Positions 10,152 to 22,132 of a DNA stretch of 64,000 nt are shown here, one piece after another (position 1 is the first letter of the stretch; the number at the start of each line of letters is the position of its first letter). The stretch is taken from NCBI GenBank assembly GCA_030263375.1, contig SZOV01000004.1, forward strand, positions 1 to 64,000, in the 5' to 3' direction. The DNA is from Deltaproteobacteria bacterium PRO3. Its GTDB lineage: Bacteria > UBA10199 > DSSB01. Position numbers and translations under genes: made by a program. The notes under the pieces are model-generated. The model did no database searches, had not been told where the DNA came from, and saw only the letters and a list, made by a program, of their open reading frames with translations.

Positions 10152-10180
10152 GGTTTAAACCCGGTAAACTGACCTGTCAA
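10152..10180 (-). promoter_or_regulatory. sigma-70 promoter of amgK-murU, leaderless
   Basis: Minus strand: TTGACA (10180-10175), a 17-base spacer, TAAACC (10157-10152). The GTG start is at 10143, so the mRNA should begin within a few bases of the start codon. The -10 overlaps the palindrome GTTTAAAC (10153-10160). Confidence 0.7.
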
Positions 10181-10207
10181 TCGTACAGATGGAAGATTCG
10201 CTTCGGC

Positions 10208-10507
10208 CTATTTGCCGGGGACGTAGACGGAGTTTCCGTCGCTGGTCACGCCCGGATAGGGGTAAGGATACCCGTAGGGATAGCCGTAAGGATAATAATA
10301 AGGCCGGCCCACCTCGGCGGTGTCCGGCGAGGTGTTGGGCGCCACCGGCGGATAACCCGGATAGGGATAATAGGGATCGCGGAGCCGGTATTTTTGGCCC
10401 ACGGCCGCGGGCGGCGGGGCGACGGTGCCGTCGCCGGTATAGACTTGGGCTTGGGCGAATCCGGAACTTAAAGTGATAAGAGTCAAGGCCAGTAGGAACG
10501 TTTTCAT
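10208..10507 (-). CDS. small secreted Tyr/Pro/Gly-rich protein
   Basis: 99 residues. A clear signal peptide (about 1-20, cleaved after AQA) is followed by a low-complexity mature chain dominated by Tyr, Pro and Gly. It includes a PYGYPYGYPYPYP stretch with a 4-residue period. There are no cysteines after cleavage. I recognise no family; such chains are found in surface-coat or adhesive proteins. The DUF3300-like pseudogene in this window also ends in an aromatic-rich tail. A possible -10 (TAGAAT) lies about 25 bases upstream of the ATG. It stands alone. Confidence 0.7.
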   Translation of the reverse strand: MKTFLLALTLITLSSGFAQAQVYTGDGTVAPPPAAVGQKYRLRDPYYPYPGYPPVAPNTSPDTAEVGRPYYYPYGYPYGYPYPYPGVTSDGNSVYVPGK

Positions 10508-10678
10508 AGGCTTTCTCCGACCTCGATTCTACTCCCTAGGTAAAAGGCTGCGAAAGAGAAATTTATGGGCTTGCGAAAGGCGGTCGAGGCCCGAATCGCG
10601 GCCATCGGGTGCGACGCGGCACCGTGGCAGGCCGTCGGCCCCATGGGGACGGCATTTTGCGCCGATGTGGGAACGAGG

Positions 10679-11725
10679 TTATTTTTCCGCCGAGGTTGAG
10701 CCCGCCGGCAGGTGCGTGGCGGTGTGGCGGCGGGTGACGAAGTCTTTGATGTCGCCCAGGACCTCTTGCAGGATGTATTTCCGCTCGGTGCGTTGCTTGA
10801 GATAGAAGGGCACGATGCAGCCGCAGCGCTCGCAGTCGGCGTCGGCTCCCATCATGCACTGGTCTTTCTTGTTGCCCAGCGGATCGAAGGCGAAGCCCTT
10901 TTGCAAAAAGATGCAGTTGTCGCCGATCGCCTTGTGGCGCTCTTTCTTGCGCATCAGGTTGAGCACGCGCTCGCTGACGCCGATGAAGTCGCCGTACTTC
11001 GAGCGCTTGAGCTCGATGATGCGGTCGATGATCTTGTCCTGCTCTTCGAAGGGAATGAAGAGGTCGTGCTTCACGCCCTTCACCGGGGTGAAGAAGTCGA
11101 AGAGGATGTGCTTCACCTTCTCGTTGGGGTACCACTCCTCGAGCAGGTCTTCCATGCAGTGCAGGTTGCGCTTGTTCAGGCAGCAGGCCAGCGAGATGTT
11201 CATGCCGGGCTCGGCCTCGGCCACCGACTTTTTGATCTTCTGGTAGACGCCCTTGCCGCGGATGTCGTCGTGGTACTCCTCGGTGCCGTCGACCGAGATG
11301 TGGAACATTACGTCCGGCCAATTGGGGATGCCGAAGGTGCCGTTGGTGACGACGATGTTGAACATGAAGTACTTGCGCCCGATCTCGATCAGGTCCTTGC
11401 GCAGCAGGGGCTCGCCGCCGACCCAGGTGGCGCTGCGGAAGGGGAAGCCGTCTTTTTTCAATTCTTCGAGCTTGGCCAGCCACTCGTCGGGCTTGAGCTC
11501 TTTGTCCTGTTCGTAGGCGAAGAAGTAGCAGTGCTTGCAGCGGATGTTGCACTTGTTGGTGACGTCGATGGAGACCACGGCGCGGTCGGGGAAACCGCGC
11601 ACGAAGAAGGCCACCTTGGGCAGGACGTAGTCTTTCCAGAACTTGCGCTTCTTTCCCCGGATGGTCGGCGTCTTGATCTCTTCCTTGCGAACCGGGGCTT
11701 GGAGTGCTTCGGCGGCTTCAGCCAT
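10679..11725 (-). CDS. radical SAM protein with SPASM-like C-terminal cysteines
   Basis: 348 residues. The CxxxCxxC cluster motif is C59-C63-C66 in VTNKCNIRCKHCYFF, followed by a WVGGEPLLRKDL segment that matches the GGEP SAM-binding motif. The C-terminus has a cysteine group (C..., QCMMG, CERCGC) that could bind a second Fe-S cluster. The N-terminal 45 residues are basic and carry a hydrophobic stretch, suggesting membrane association. The substrate cannot be told from sequence; there is no peptide precursor or hopanoid gene next to it. It has its own predicted promoter at 11762-11790. Confidence 0.85.
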   Translation of the reverse strand: MAEAAEALQAPVRKEEIKTPTIRGKKRKFWKDYVLPKVAFFVRGFPDRAVVSIDVTNKCNIRCKHCYFFAYEQDKELKPDEWLAKLEELKKDGFPFRSATWVGGEPLLRKDLIEIGRKYFMFNIVVTNGTFGIPNWPDVMFHISVDGTEEYHDDIRGKGVYQKIKKSVAEAEPGMNISLACCLNKRNLHCMEDLLEEWYPNEKVKHILFDFFTPVKGVKHDLFIPFEEQDKIIDRIIELKRSKYGDFIGVSERVLNLMRKKERHKAIGDNCIFLQKGFAFDPLGNKKDQCMMGADADCERCGCIVPFYLKQRTERKYILQEVLGDIKDFVTRRHTATHLPAGSTSAEK

Positions 11726-11761
11726 AGCGGGCCTCTTTTGCGAATGATTATTGAGCGGGAT

Positions 11762-11790
11762 GAGATATGCCGCTTGCCCCGTGAAGTCAA
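11762..11790 (-). promoter_or_regulatory. predicted sigma-70 promoter of the radical SAM gene
   Basis: Minus strand: TTGACT (11790-11785), a 17-base spacer, TATCTC (11767-11762). The leader to the ATG at 11725 would be about 30 bases. Confidence 0.55.
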
Positions 11791-11814
11791 GTTTTGTCGC
11801 GGGGTTAGGGGAAT

Positions 11815-12921
11815 TTATCCCTTGGAATTCAGAGACTTCTGCAAGGCTTCCCCCAAACTGCTGGTGAGCGGTTGTTTCGCGATTGCCGGGTTGTTTGTCC
11901 GTGCGGCGCCGGAAGGCGGGCCCTGGGCGGGAGACTTTTCGTTTCCGAGGCTCTCGGCGAGGTCCTGGGCGGCGCGTTTGTACAGGGGACGCTCGAAGAG
12001 GCGGTTATTGTGCGAGGTCCAGGCCGCGTCGCCCTCGCCCTCGCGGGCCACCAGGTCGAGGAAGCCCTGGATTTTCGAGTCCATGTCGTCCAGGTGGTGC
12101 ACCACGATGGCCTCGAGGGTCTTGGGGCGCTTGGGCGAGCCGTATTCGAGGCGGCCGTGGTGGCTCAGCACGATGTGCTCGATGTGCTGCAGGACCTTTT
12201 CGGGGAAATCGGGGATCTGGGCGGCCTTGCGGATCAGGATCTCGACGCTGGTGATGAGGTGGCCGATCAGCCGGCCCTTGTCGGTGTACTCGAAGGCGCG
12301 CTCGGACTCGAGCTCCTCGATCTTGCCGAAGTCGTGCATGATGAGGCCGGCCAGGACCAAGTCGCGGTCGATCATCGGGTAAAAGGGAAGTACCGCCTTC
12401 GCCAGCTTGCACAGGCCCAGGACGTGCTCGAGCAGGCCGCCGACCCAGGCGTGATGGTTGGTCTTCGCAGCGGGGGCGCGCTGGAAGTCACGGCTGTACT
12501 TCGGGTCCTCGAGGATGCCCAGGATCAACTTCTGCACCCAGGGATTCTTCATGTCCTCGCGGCAGATCCGCAGCAGCTCTTGGTACATCTTGGGGATGTC
12601 CTGCTTGGAGGCGGGCAGAAAATCCGCGGGGTTTACCTGGGCGTCCTCGACGCGCTGGATCTCGAAGACGTTGAGCTGGAGGTGGTCCTGGTAGAGCACG
12701 ACCTTGCCCTTGACGCGGACATAGTCGTTCTTTTCGAAATTCTGGCTGAGCAGCTCGGCCTTGTCCCAGATGCGGGTCTCGATCTGGCCGCTGCGGTCCA
12801 AGAGCTTCATGTTGACGTAGGCCTTGTTGTTCTTGCCGAAGAGCAGGGCCTTGTGGATACAGAGGTAGATGCTGTCGACGTTCGAGCCCTCGCGGAGCTC
12901 CTGGATGTAGGTCTTGGACAT
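11815..12921 (-). CDS. YhaM-like 3'-5' exoribonuclease (OB-fold plus HD domain)
   Basis: 368 residues from the ATG at 12921 (MSKTYIQEL); an upstream in-frame start adds 13 residues but lacks family support. An N-terminal OB-fold nucleic-acid-binding domain (about 10-100, including VNMKLLDRSGQIETRIWD) is followed by an HD phosphohydrolase domain with HHAWVGGLLEHVLG, IMHDFGKIEE and LSHHGRLEYGSP, which carry the metal-binding His/Asp residues. This is the YhaM/CBF1 architecture, which degrades RNA and ssDNA from the 3' end. The last 50 residues are a polar, likely flexible tail. It is divergent from icd. Confidence 0.88.
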   Translation of the reverse strand: MSKTYIQELREGSNVDSIYLCIHKALLFGKNNKAYVNMKLLDRSGQIETRIWDKAELLSQNFEKNDYVRVKGKVVLYQDHLQLNVFEIQRVEDAQVNPADFLPASKQDIPKMYQELLRICREDMKNPWVQKLILGILEDPKYSRDFQRAPAAKTNHHAWVGGLLEHVLGLCKLAKAVLPFYPMIDRDLVLAGLIMHDFGKIEELESERAFEYTDKGRLIGHLITSVEILIRKAAQIPDFPEKVLQHIEHIVLSHHGRLEYGSPKRPKTLEAIVVHHLDDMDSKIQGFLDLVAREGEGDAAWTSHNNRLFERPLYKRAAQDLAESLGNEKSPAQGPPSGAARTNNPAIAKQPLTSSLGEALQKSLNSKG

Positions 12922-12972
12922 AGGGGGCGCACCGTAGCGCAAAGCGATTCCCGGCTTCAATACAAAGTAGGC

Positions 12973-13002
12973 TTGACACTGCCCCGCGCGATTGGATAGT
13001 GT
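12973..13002 (+). promoter_or_regulatory. predicted sigma-70 promoter of the icd operon
   Basis: TTGACA (12973-12978), an 18-base spacer, TAGTGT (12997-13002). The predicted transcript starts about 35 bases before the icd ATG (13046). The leader is A/T-rich and has no clear Shine-Dalgarno. Confidence 0.6.
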
Positions 13003-13045
13003 AACGCGCCTTTCAAAAAACCCATATATTTTAAGTAGTTAACTC

Positions 13046-15299
<2,254 letters not shown>

Positions 15300-15301
15300 T
15301 T

Positions 15302-16455
<1,154 letters not shown>

Positions 16456-16459
<4 letters not shown>

Positions 16460-17325
16460 GCGTCCTCGTCAACAAAAACACCAAAGTCGTCACCCAAGGG
16501 ATCACCGGGTCCACGGGGCAATTCCACACCCGCGCCTGCAAGGAGTACGGCACGCAGATGGTCGCGGGCGTCACGCCCGGCAAGGGCGGGCAAGACTTCG
16601 AGGGCATCCCGATCTTCGACACCGTCCGCCAGGCCAAAGAGAAGACCGGCGCCAACGTCTCGGTCATCTACGTCCCGCCGCCCTTCGCGGCCGACGCCAT
16701 CCTCGAGGCGGTGGACGCGGATCTCGACCTCGCGATCTGCATCACCGAGGGCATCCCGGTCACCGACATGATCCGAGTGAAGCGTGCCATGGAAGGCCGC
16801 CGCACTCGACTGATCGGGCCCAATTGCCCCGGCATCATTACCCCGGGCGAGTGCAAGATCGGCATCATGCCGGGCCACATCCACAAGCCCGGCGCGGTCG
16901 GCGTGGTCTCGCGCAGCGGCACCCTCACCTACGAGGCGGTCTACCAGCTGACCGAACTCGGCATCGGCCAGTCGACCTGCATCGGGATCGGAGGCGACCC
17001 GGTCAACGGCACCAATTTCATCGACGCCCTCAAGCTCTTCAACGAGGACCCCAAGACCGAGGCGATCGTCATGATCGGCGAGATCGGCGGTTCGGCCGAG
17101 GAAGAGGCCGCGGACTACGTGAAGAAGCACGTCAAGAAGCCGGTGGTGGGATTCATCGGCGGCATGACCGCGCCCCCGGGCAAGCGCATGGGGCATGCCG
17201 GGGCGATCATCTCCGGCGGCAAGGGCACCGCGGCCGAGAAGATCGCGGCCTTGGAGGCGGCGGGCATCAAGGTGAGCCGCTCGCCGGCCGAGATCGGCAA
17301 GACTTTAAAATCCGTTTTGAAATAA
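16456..17325 (+). CDS. sucD: succinyl-CoA ligase, alpha subunit
   Basis: 289 residues. It carries the CoA-binding Rossmann domain ([14 protein letters not shown]) and the phosphohistidine loop [14 protein letters not shown], in which His247 matches the active-site histidine of the family. It overlaps sucC by 4 bases. In this window succinyl-CoA could also arrive from propionyl-CoA through the carboxylase and epimerase encoded at 49-54 kb, linking that pathway to this enzyme. Confidence 0.97.
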
Positions 17326-17337
17326 AGGAATACGACC

Positions 17338-17763
17338 ATGGCCAAAGAACGCACCCTCTCCATCATCAAGCCCGACGGCGTCGAAAAGAACGTCATCGGC
17401 GAGTGTTTCCGCCGCTTCGAGCAGGGCGGCCTCAAGATCGTCGCGACCAAGATGATCCACATGGACCAGAAGAAGGCCGAAGGCTTCTACGCCGTCCACA
17501 AGGAGCGCCCCTTTTTCCAAAGCCTCGTGAAGTTCATGACCCGCGGCCCGGTCGTGGTCTCGGTGCTCGAGGGCGAAAACGCCATCGCCAAGCACCGCGA
17601 GATCATGGGAGCCACCGATCCCGCCAAGGCCGCGCCCGGGACCATCCGCAAGGATTTGGCCAGCAACATCGAGGAGAACACCGTCCACGGCAGCGACGGG
17701 CCGGATACGGCGAAGTTCGAGGTGTCCTACTTTTTCGAGACCTCGGAGATTTTTTCGCGCTAG
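17338..17763 (+). CDS. ndk: nucleoside diphosphate kinase
   Basis: 141 residues, standard length. It transfers the gamma phosphate between nucleoside tri- and diphosphates through a phosphohistidine. [15 protein letters not shown] is the N-terminal signature and the catalytic histidine is H117 in NTVHGSDG. It is 12 bases after sucD with a Shine-Dalgarno-like AAGGAAT, and is probably the last gene of the TCA operon. sucCD-ndk linkage fits, because the GTP or ATP made by SucCD is Ndk's substrate. Confidence 0.97.
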   Translation: MAKERTLSIIKPDGVEKNVIGECFRRFEQGGLKIVATKMIHMDQKKAEGFYAVHKERPFFQSLVKFMTRGPVVVSVLEGENAIAKHREIMGATDPAKAAPGTIRKDLASNIEENTVHGSDGPDTAKFEVSYFFETSEIFSR

Positions 17764-17782
17764 TTTGTTTTTTTGCCGCCAC

Positions 17783-17938
17783 GCCCCTTGGCGAGAGGGC
17801 GATATCTCCTGTCGCACCGGGCCCGCCCCTCAAGCCGGGGCGGACCCTACGTCGAAAAATCCTAAGGAATATTAGAAGGCTTTAAGGAAGGATTTTTCGA
17901 AAGTTGCGACAGGAGATATCGCCCTCTCACCAAGGGGC
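17783..17938. repeat. 156-bp nonautonomous inverted-repeat element (MITE/REPIN-like)
   Basis: Terminal inverted repeats of 34 bases (17783-17816 and 17905-17938) match at 33 positions. Inside are a second, perfect 12-base inverted repeat (17852-17863 with 17889-17900) and a 7-bp GC hairpin (17823-17829 with 17837-17843). The whole element can fold into one long cruciform. It encodes no protein. It sits 20 bases after ndk and 25 bases before the ArsC-like gene. Confidence 0.8.
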
Positions 17939-17963
17939 TTTGTGCCGGTCTTGGGGCTCTCTT

Positions 17964-18317
17964 ATGCTTCGATTCTATTGGTATTCTAAATGCGATACTT
18001 GCCGCCGAGCCAAGAAATGGCTTGAGTCAAACGGGCGGAAGTTCGAGGAAATCGACATCACCCTCGCGCCTCCTTCGCTTGCGGATTTGAAAGACTATCT
18101 CAAGAAGAGCGGCAAGGAGTTAAAAGACTTCCTCAACCGCAGCGGCGTCCAATACCGCGAGCTCAACATGAAGGATAAGGTGAAGAGCCTTCCGGCCGAC
18201 AAGATCCTCGAGATGCTCGCCAAGGAAGGCCGCCTGATCAAGCGGCCCATCCTCACCGACGGCAAGAAGGTCTCGGTCGGCTTCGACGAGAAGGAATTCG
18301 CCCGGCTTTGGGCCTGA
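17964..18317 (+). CDS. ArsC/Spx-family thioredoxin-fold protein
   Basis: 117 residues from the ATG at 17964 (MLRFYWYSKCDTCRRAKKWL). A longer frame starts inside the inverted-repeat element and was rejected. The thioredoxin-like fold carries a CDTC pair near the N-terminus and the family's RPIL segment (IKRPILTDGKK) near the C-terminus. Members are glutaredoxin-coupled arsenate reductases (ArsC) or Spx/MgsR/YffB regulators and reductases. The CxxC is Spx/YffB-like, and there are no ars genes nearby, so an arsenate role is not supported. It lies upstream of purK with a separate promoter between them. Confidence 0.85.
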   Translation: MLRFYWYSKCDTCRRAKKWLESNGRKFEEIDITLAPPSLADLKDYLKKSGKELKDFLNRSGVQYRELNMKDKVKSLPADKILEMLAKEGRLIKRPILTDGKKVSVGFDEKEFARLWA

Positions 18318-18361
18318 AGTTTTGGTGGCTCGAGCGTACTCCCATTCTTGAAAACGCCCCC

Positions 18362-18390
18362 TTGTCTTTTTTTCGATCCTTTTCTAGCTT
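18362..18390 (+). promoter_or_regulatory. predicted promoter of purKE, near-leaderless
   Basis: TTGTCT (18362-18367), a 17-base spacer, TAGCTT (18385-18390). The purK ATG is at 18397, six bases after the -10, so the transcript would start at the start codon. Confidence 0.45.
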
Positions 18391-18396
18391 CCACCC

Positions 18397-19545
18397 ATGT
18401 CTCGATCCGACACAGTTGGAATCCTCGGCGGCGGCCAGTTGGCGATGATGCTGGCCCAGGCCGCGGAGCGTTTGGAGCTGTCCGTCAGCGTCTACGAAGA
18501 AGACCCGGGCGCCCCGGCTTTTCACACCCGGGCCTCCCGCGTCCAGGCCTCGCCGCGGGACCGCGACCGGCTGCGCGCCTGGCTCGAGGGGCTTTCGGTG
18601 CTCACCTTCGAAAATGAATTCGTCGACACCTCGACGCTGCGGGAGTGCCTTCCCGCCGGCCTCCAGGTCTTTCCCTCGCTCGCCGCCCTCGACCTCGTGC
18701 AGGACAAGCTCCGGCAAAAGGCCTATCTCGCCGAGCTGGGTTTTCCCGTTCCGGCCTTCCGCGAGGCTCCCGACGCGGCGGCGGCGGAAGCCTTCGCCGC
18801 CGAGCAGGGTTGGCCCCTCGTCCTTAAGGAGCGCCGCCACGGCTACGACGGGCGCGGCACCTATGTCCTCAAGGATGCCGAAGAGCTACGCCGATTTTTC
18901 GCGGCGCGAAAATCCCCCGACTCGCTCCTGGCGGAGGCCTTCGTGCCCTTCACCATGGAGATCGCCGTCCAGGTCGCGCGCAACCCGCGGGGCCAGGTCT
19001 CCTGCTTTCCGATCGTCAAGACCTTCCAGACCAACGGCGTCTGCCATTGGGCCAAGGCCCCGGCGAGCCTCGGTCCCGAGGAAGCCGAGCAGATCACGTC
19101 CCTGGCCCGGCGGCTGATGGAGAGCCTCCAAGCGGTGGGCGTCTTCGCCGTCGAGATGTTTTGCGCGCCGGAAGGGGGCATCCTCATCAACGAGCTGGCG
19201 CCCCGCGTGCATAATTCCGGACACTACACCATCGAGGGCTGCCGGACTTCCCAGTTCGAGCAGCACCTCCGGGCCGTGACGGATGCCGACTTGGGATCGA
19301 CGGAACTCCTCCATCCGGGCATGGCGATGATCAATATCCTGGGCGATTTCGAGGGTCCGTATCGCCTGGAAGGGGCCGATCGGGTTTCTCAAAACCACCC
19401 GGCCATCCTGCACTGGTACCACAAAAAGACCTCGGGCCGCGGCCGCAAGCTGGGCCATTTGACCGCCTGGGGTAGCACCTCCGACGAGGCCATGCGGCAC
19501 GCCTTGGAGGCGCGAAAGGAGCTGCATCTATGTCCCTCCGACTGA
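18397..19545 (+). CDS. purK: 5-(carboxyamino)imidazole ribonucleotide synthase
   Basis: 382 residues. This ATP-grasp enzyme carboxylates AIR to N5-CAIR in de novo purine synthesis. [17 protein letters not shown] is the PurK N-terminal signature, and [22 protein letters not shown] (ATP-grasp loop) and [14 protein letters not shown] (metal and ADP site) follow. It overlaps purE by 16 bases, so the two are co-translated; the product N5-CAIR is unstable and handed to PurE. Confidence 0.97.
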   Translation: MSRSDTVGILGGGQLAMMLAQAAERLELSVSVYEEDPGAPAFHTRASRVQASPRDRDRLRAWLEGLSVLTFENEFVDTSTLRECLPAGLQVFPSLAALDLVQDKLRQKAYLAELGFPVPAFREAPDAAAAEAFAAEQGWPLVLKERRHGYDGRGTYVLKDAEELRRFFAARKSPDSLLAEAFVPFTMEIAVQVARNPRGQVSCFPIVKTFQTNGVCHWAKAPASLGPEEAEQITSLARRLMESLQAVGVFAVEMFCAPEGGILINELAPRVHNSGHYTIEGCRTSQFEQHLRAVTDADLGSTELLHPGMAMINILGDFEGPYRLEGADRVSQNHPAILHWYHKKTSGRGRKLGHLTAWGSTSDEAMRHALEARKELHLCPSD

Positions 19546-20060
19546 AACCCCTCGTGGGTATCGTGATGGGGAGCGACTCCGACCTGCCGACCATGGTCGA
19601 GGCCGCCGAGACGCTTGCGGACTTCGGCGTCCTTACGGAGGTGGAGATCCTCTCCGCGCATCGTACGCCCCGGCGGATGTTCGACTACGCCGAGTCGGCG
19701 CAGGATCGAGGCTTGAAAGTGATCATCGCCGGCGCCGGCGGCTCGGCCCACCTGCCGGGCATGGTGGCGGCACTGACGCCGCTGCCGGTCATCGGCGTGC
19801 CCATCCTTTCCAAGGCGCTGAGCGGCGTCGATTCGCTCTTGTCGATCGTTCAGATGCCGCCGGGCGTTCCGGTCGCGACGGTGGCGGTGGGCGGGGCCAA
19901 GAACGCCGGTCTCTTGGCGGCGCAGATCCTGATGCTCTCGGACCCGGACTTGGCCGAGCGGGTGCGGGAGTACAAGGCGAGGCTCGGGCGCGAGGTCGCC
20001 GCCAAGAACCAAAGTCTCAAGAAGCTGGGGCCCCGCCGCTACCTGCGCCGGAAACAATGA
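19530..20060 (+). CDS. purE: N5-carboxyaminoimidazole ribonucleotide mutase
   Basis: 176 residues, the class I length. It moves the carboxyl group of N5-CAIR to C4, giving [18 protein letters not shown], the catalytic SAHRTPRRM loop and [11 protein letters not shown] are all intact. The start overlaps the end of purK by 16 bases. A basic tail (RRYLRRKQ) ends the protein. No clear terminator follows before the converging carbonic anhydrase gene. Confidence 0.97.
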   Translation: MSLRLKPLVGIVMGSDSDLPTMVEAAETLADFGVLTEVEILSAHRTPRRMFDYAESAQDRGLKVIIAGAGGSAHLPGMVAALTPLPVIGVPILSKALSGVDSLLSIVQMPPGVPVATVAVGGAKNAGLLAAQILMLSDPDLAERVREYKARLGREVAAKNQSLKKLGPRRYLRRKQ

Positions 20061-20119
20061 CTCGCCGCCGAGAGATTTTTTATAAATACTCGCCGCCGCG
20101 CCAGTAGCTCGGCGGGCGG

Positions 20120-20779
20120 TTAGTTTTTCCAGTCCACTTGGCCGCTGTCCAAGTCCACCACCGCACCGAGGATCTTGATTTTTCCCTGCTTCACCAGATC
20201 AGGCAGGACGGAGCCCTGGGTCGAGAGCCGGTGGACGATGTAGTTGACATTGGCTTGGATCGAGCAGTCGAGGACTTGGTTGGATTTCTTGCAGGAATCC
20301 CCGGCCAAGGCCGGCTTGACCGCGTCGACGACCTTCTGGATGTCGCCGGGGACCGGCTGACCCTTGAGGGTGGCGTCGATCGCGCCGCAGCGCTCGTGGC
20401 CCAGGACGACGACGAGCGAGGAGCCCAAGACCGCCGTCGAAAACTCCAGGCTGCCGATCGCGACGGGGTCGGCTACGTTGCCGGCGGTTCGTACGACGAA
20501 GAGGTCGCCCAGTCCTTGATCGAAGACCAGCTCGGGCGGGACCCTGGAGTCCGCGCAGCCCAGAATCGAGGCGAAGGGCGCCTGCTTCTGCGCGATCTCG
20601 CCGCGGCGTTGCGGGCTTTGGTGGGGGTGTTTCAACTGACCCGCCGCGAAGCGAGCGTTGCCATCTTTGAGGGCCTGAAGGGCGGCGTCGGGACCCTGAG
20701 GCGCCTGGCCGCGGGTCTCCGCGGAAAGGGCGATAGCTAGAACGGCGAGCAAGAGGGCGGCTGGGACGTGTCGGGACAT
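20120..20779 (-). CDS. exported beta-class carbonic anhydrase
   Basis: 219 residues from the ATG at 20779, chosen because AAGGAG lies seven bases upstream and a signal peptide (MSRHVPAALLLAVLAIALSA) starts there. An upstream in-frame start at 20821 would bury the signal. It hydrates CO2 to bicarbonate. Zinc ligands and catalytic residues are seen in GCADSRVPPE and LGHERCGA, and the FVVRTAGN segment is typical of beta-CAs. The signal peptide predicts a periplasmic enzyme. Near the C-terminus a DSCKKSNQVLDC cysteine pair may form a disulfide. Confidence 0.92.
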   Translation of the reverse strand: MSRHVPAALLLAVLAIALSAETRGQAPQGPDAALQALKDGNARFAAGQLKHPHQSPQRRGEIAQKQAPFASILGCADSRVPPELVFDQGLGDLFVVRTAGNVADPVAIGSLEFSTAVLGSSLVVVLGHERCGAIDATLKGQPVPGDIQKVVDAVKPALAGDSCKKSNQVLDCSIQANVNYIVHRLSTQGSVLPDLVKQGKIKILGAVVDLDSGQVDWKN

Positions 20780-20883
20780 TGCGATCTCCTTTGGGGTTCG
20801 AGCGTTTAAACCTGTCGGCATTCCGCCTTGAAGCGGATAATTTCATGACCAAGCTTTGGTTTTTCCGAAGTAGCTGAAATCGC

Positions 20884-21933
20884 CTAGCGCGCCTCCAACA
20901 CCATGTTGAAGGGCGTCTCGGCGGCGCGCCGAATCTTGGCGAAGCCGCCCTTTTCCAAAATCTCCCGCAGCCGCCTTTCGCCCGCCTGCGCGCCGAGCGC
21001 GGGACCGTCCTGCGCCAGCGAGGCCGGCACGCAGACGCAAGTGGAGGCTGCGTAGAACACCCGGCCCACCGGGTTGAGGTTGTCCTCCAGCTTGTCGCCG
21101 GCGCGGGGCTCGACGATCATCCATGTGCCGTCGGGCTTGAGGCTCTGCTTGACGTGGCGGGCCACCGCTACGGGGTCGCCCATGTCGTGTAGGCAGTCGA
21201 AGTGCGCGACCAGGTCGTAGTCGTTGCCGGGGTAGTTCGTGGATTCGGCGACCTCGAAGTCGACGCGGTCGGCGACGCCCGCACGCTTGGCGCGGTGCCG
21301 CGCTTCCTCGATGGAGGCCGCGTGGAAATCGAAGCCGAAGAATTTCGACTGCGGATAGGCCTGGGCCATCAGGATCGTCGAGGCCCCCAGGCCGCAGCCG
21401 ACGTCGGCGACTTTCGCGCCCGCCTTCAGCTTGGCCTCGACGCCGTCGAGGGCCGGAATCCAGGATTGAATGAGGTTGCCGATATAGTTAGGCCGGAAGA
21501 AGCGCTCGGTACCAGTGAAGAGCAGGTGGTGGTGGCCGCCCCAGTCCAGGCCCTCGCCCGATTTGAAGCGTTCGACGATCTTTTCGTGGTCGAGAAACAT
21601 CGAGGCGATGGTTTGGAAGGCCCCGGGCAGGAAGAAAGGGCTGTCCTCCTGCGCCAGCGTCGCGACCTGCTCGGGCTCGAGGGAGAACGTTCCGCTCGCG
21701 GCGTCGTAGGCGACGAAACCGCCGGCGGCTTGGTTGCTCAGCCACTCGCGGACGTAGCGCTCCGCGGTGCCGGTGCGTTTTGCCAACTCCCCCGGCGTCG
21801 CCGGGCCTTCCGCCAAGGCCTTGTAGAGGCCCAGCCGGTCGCCGATCAGCGCCATCACGGCGCTGGCCGCGGCGCCGATCTCGCCGACGGCACGATTCAT
21901 AAAGGCTTCCAGTTTTTGGGGATTGAGATCCAT
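20884..21933 (-). CDS. SAM-dependent methyltransferase, O-methyltransferase-like two-domain type
   Basis: 349 residues. An N-terminal winged-helix dimerisation domain (about 20-95; GELAKRTGTAERYVREWL) precedes a class I methyltransferase domain with motif I VADVGCGLGASTI and an acidic FGFDFH at the end of beta-2. FDCLHDMGDP follows. Proteins of this layout (Rv2258c-like) methylate unknown small molecules. Shine-Dalgarno GGAGG precedes the ATG. The gene lies directly beside the left copy of a direct repeat that brackets a 3-kb insert, so its original upstream neighbour was probably the endonuclease-family gene at 24975. Confidence 0.85.
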   Translation of the reverse strand: MDLNPQKLEAFMNRAVGEIGAAASAVMALIGDRLGLYKALAEGPATPGELAKRTGTAERYVREWLSNQAAGGFVAYDAASGTFSLEPEQVATLAQEDSPFFLPGAFQTIASMFLDHEKIVERFKSGEGLDWGGHHHLLFTGTERFFRPNYIGNLIQSWIPALDGVEAKLKAGAKVADVGCGLGASTILMAQAYPQSKFFGFDFHAASIEEARHRAKRAGVADRVDFEVAESTNYPGNDYDLVAHFDCLHDMGDPVAVARHVKQSLKPDGTWMIVEPRAGDKLEDNLNPVGRVFYAASTCVCVPASLAQDGPALGAQAGERRLREILEKGGFAKIRRAAETPFNMVLEAR

Positions 21934-21977
21934 AGGCCCTCCTTTTATTCGAACGGGGACAAGGATAAGCCTTTTTC

Positions 21978-22033
21978 CGGATCTTGAAAAACAAAAGGAT
22001 GAGGGCCGCGGGACCGGGATCAGCCGGCCGGCT
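21978..22033. repeat. left copy of a 56-base direct repeat (partner at 24933-24988)
   Basis: 54 of 56 bases match 24933-24988 in the same orientation, with weaker similarity on both sides (about 21966-22062). The right copy spans the stop codon and 3' flank of the endonuclease-family gene, so this left copy is a decayed fragment of that gene's end. The two copies bracket 2.9 kb. Confidence 0.85.
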
Positions 22034-22081
22034 TAAAGGGCGGAAGGGGGGCGTGGTCGCTGCGGGGAGCGCGGTAGTCCC

Positions 22082-22110
22082 TTGACGGGAGAAACCGACT
22101 TGTCTACGAT
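22082..22110 (+). promoter_or_regulatory. predicted sigma-70 promoter of the Cys-rich secreted protein gene
   Basis: TTGACG (22082-22087), a 17-base spacer, TACGAT (22105-22110). The leader to the ATG at 22133 is about 16 bases and includes GGAGA. Confidence 0.6.
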
Positions 22111-22132
22111 TTATGGAGATTTAGGGACGCTT

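Noticed and set aside
8294-10180. A 628-residue open frame covering murU and amgK
   Set aside because: Only the last 268 residues make sense (MurU); the rest is a shifted reading of amgK. The ATG at 9100 overlaps the amgK stop.
17904-17963. Upstream start for the ArsC/Spx-like gene
   Set aside because: The extra residues are translated from the repeat arm of the 156-bp element and have no family match.
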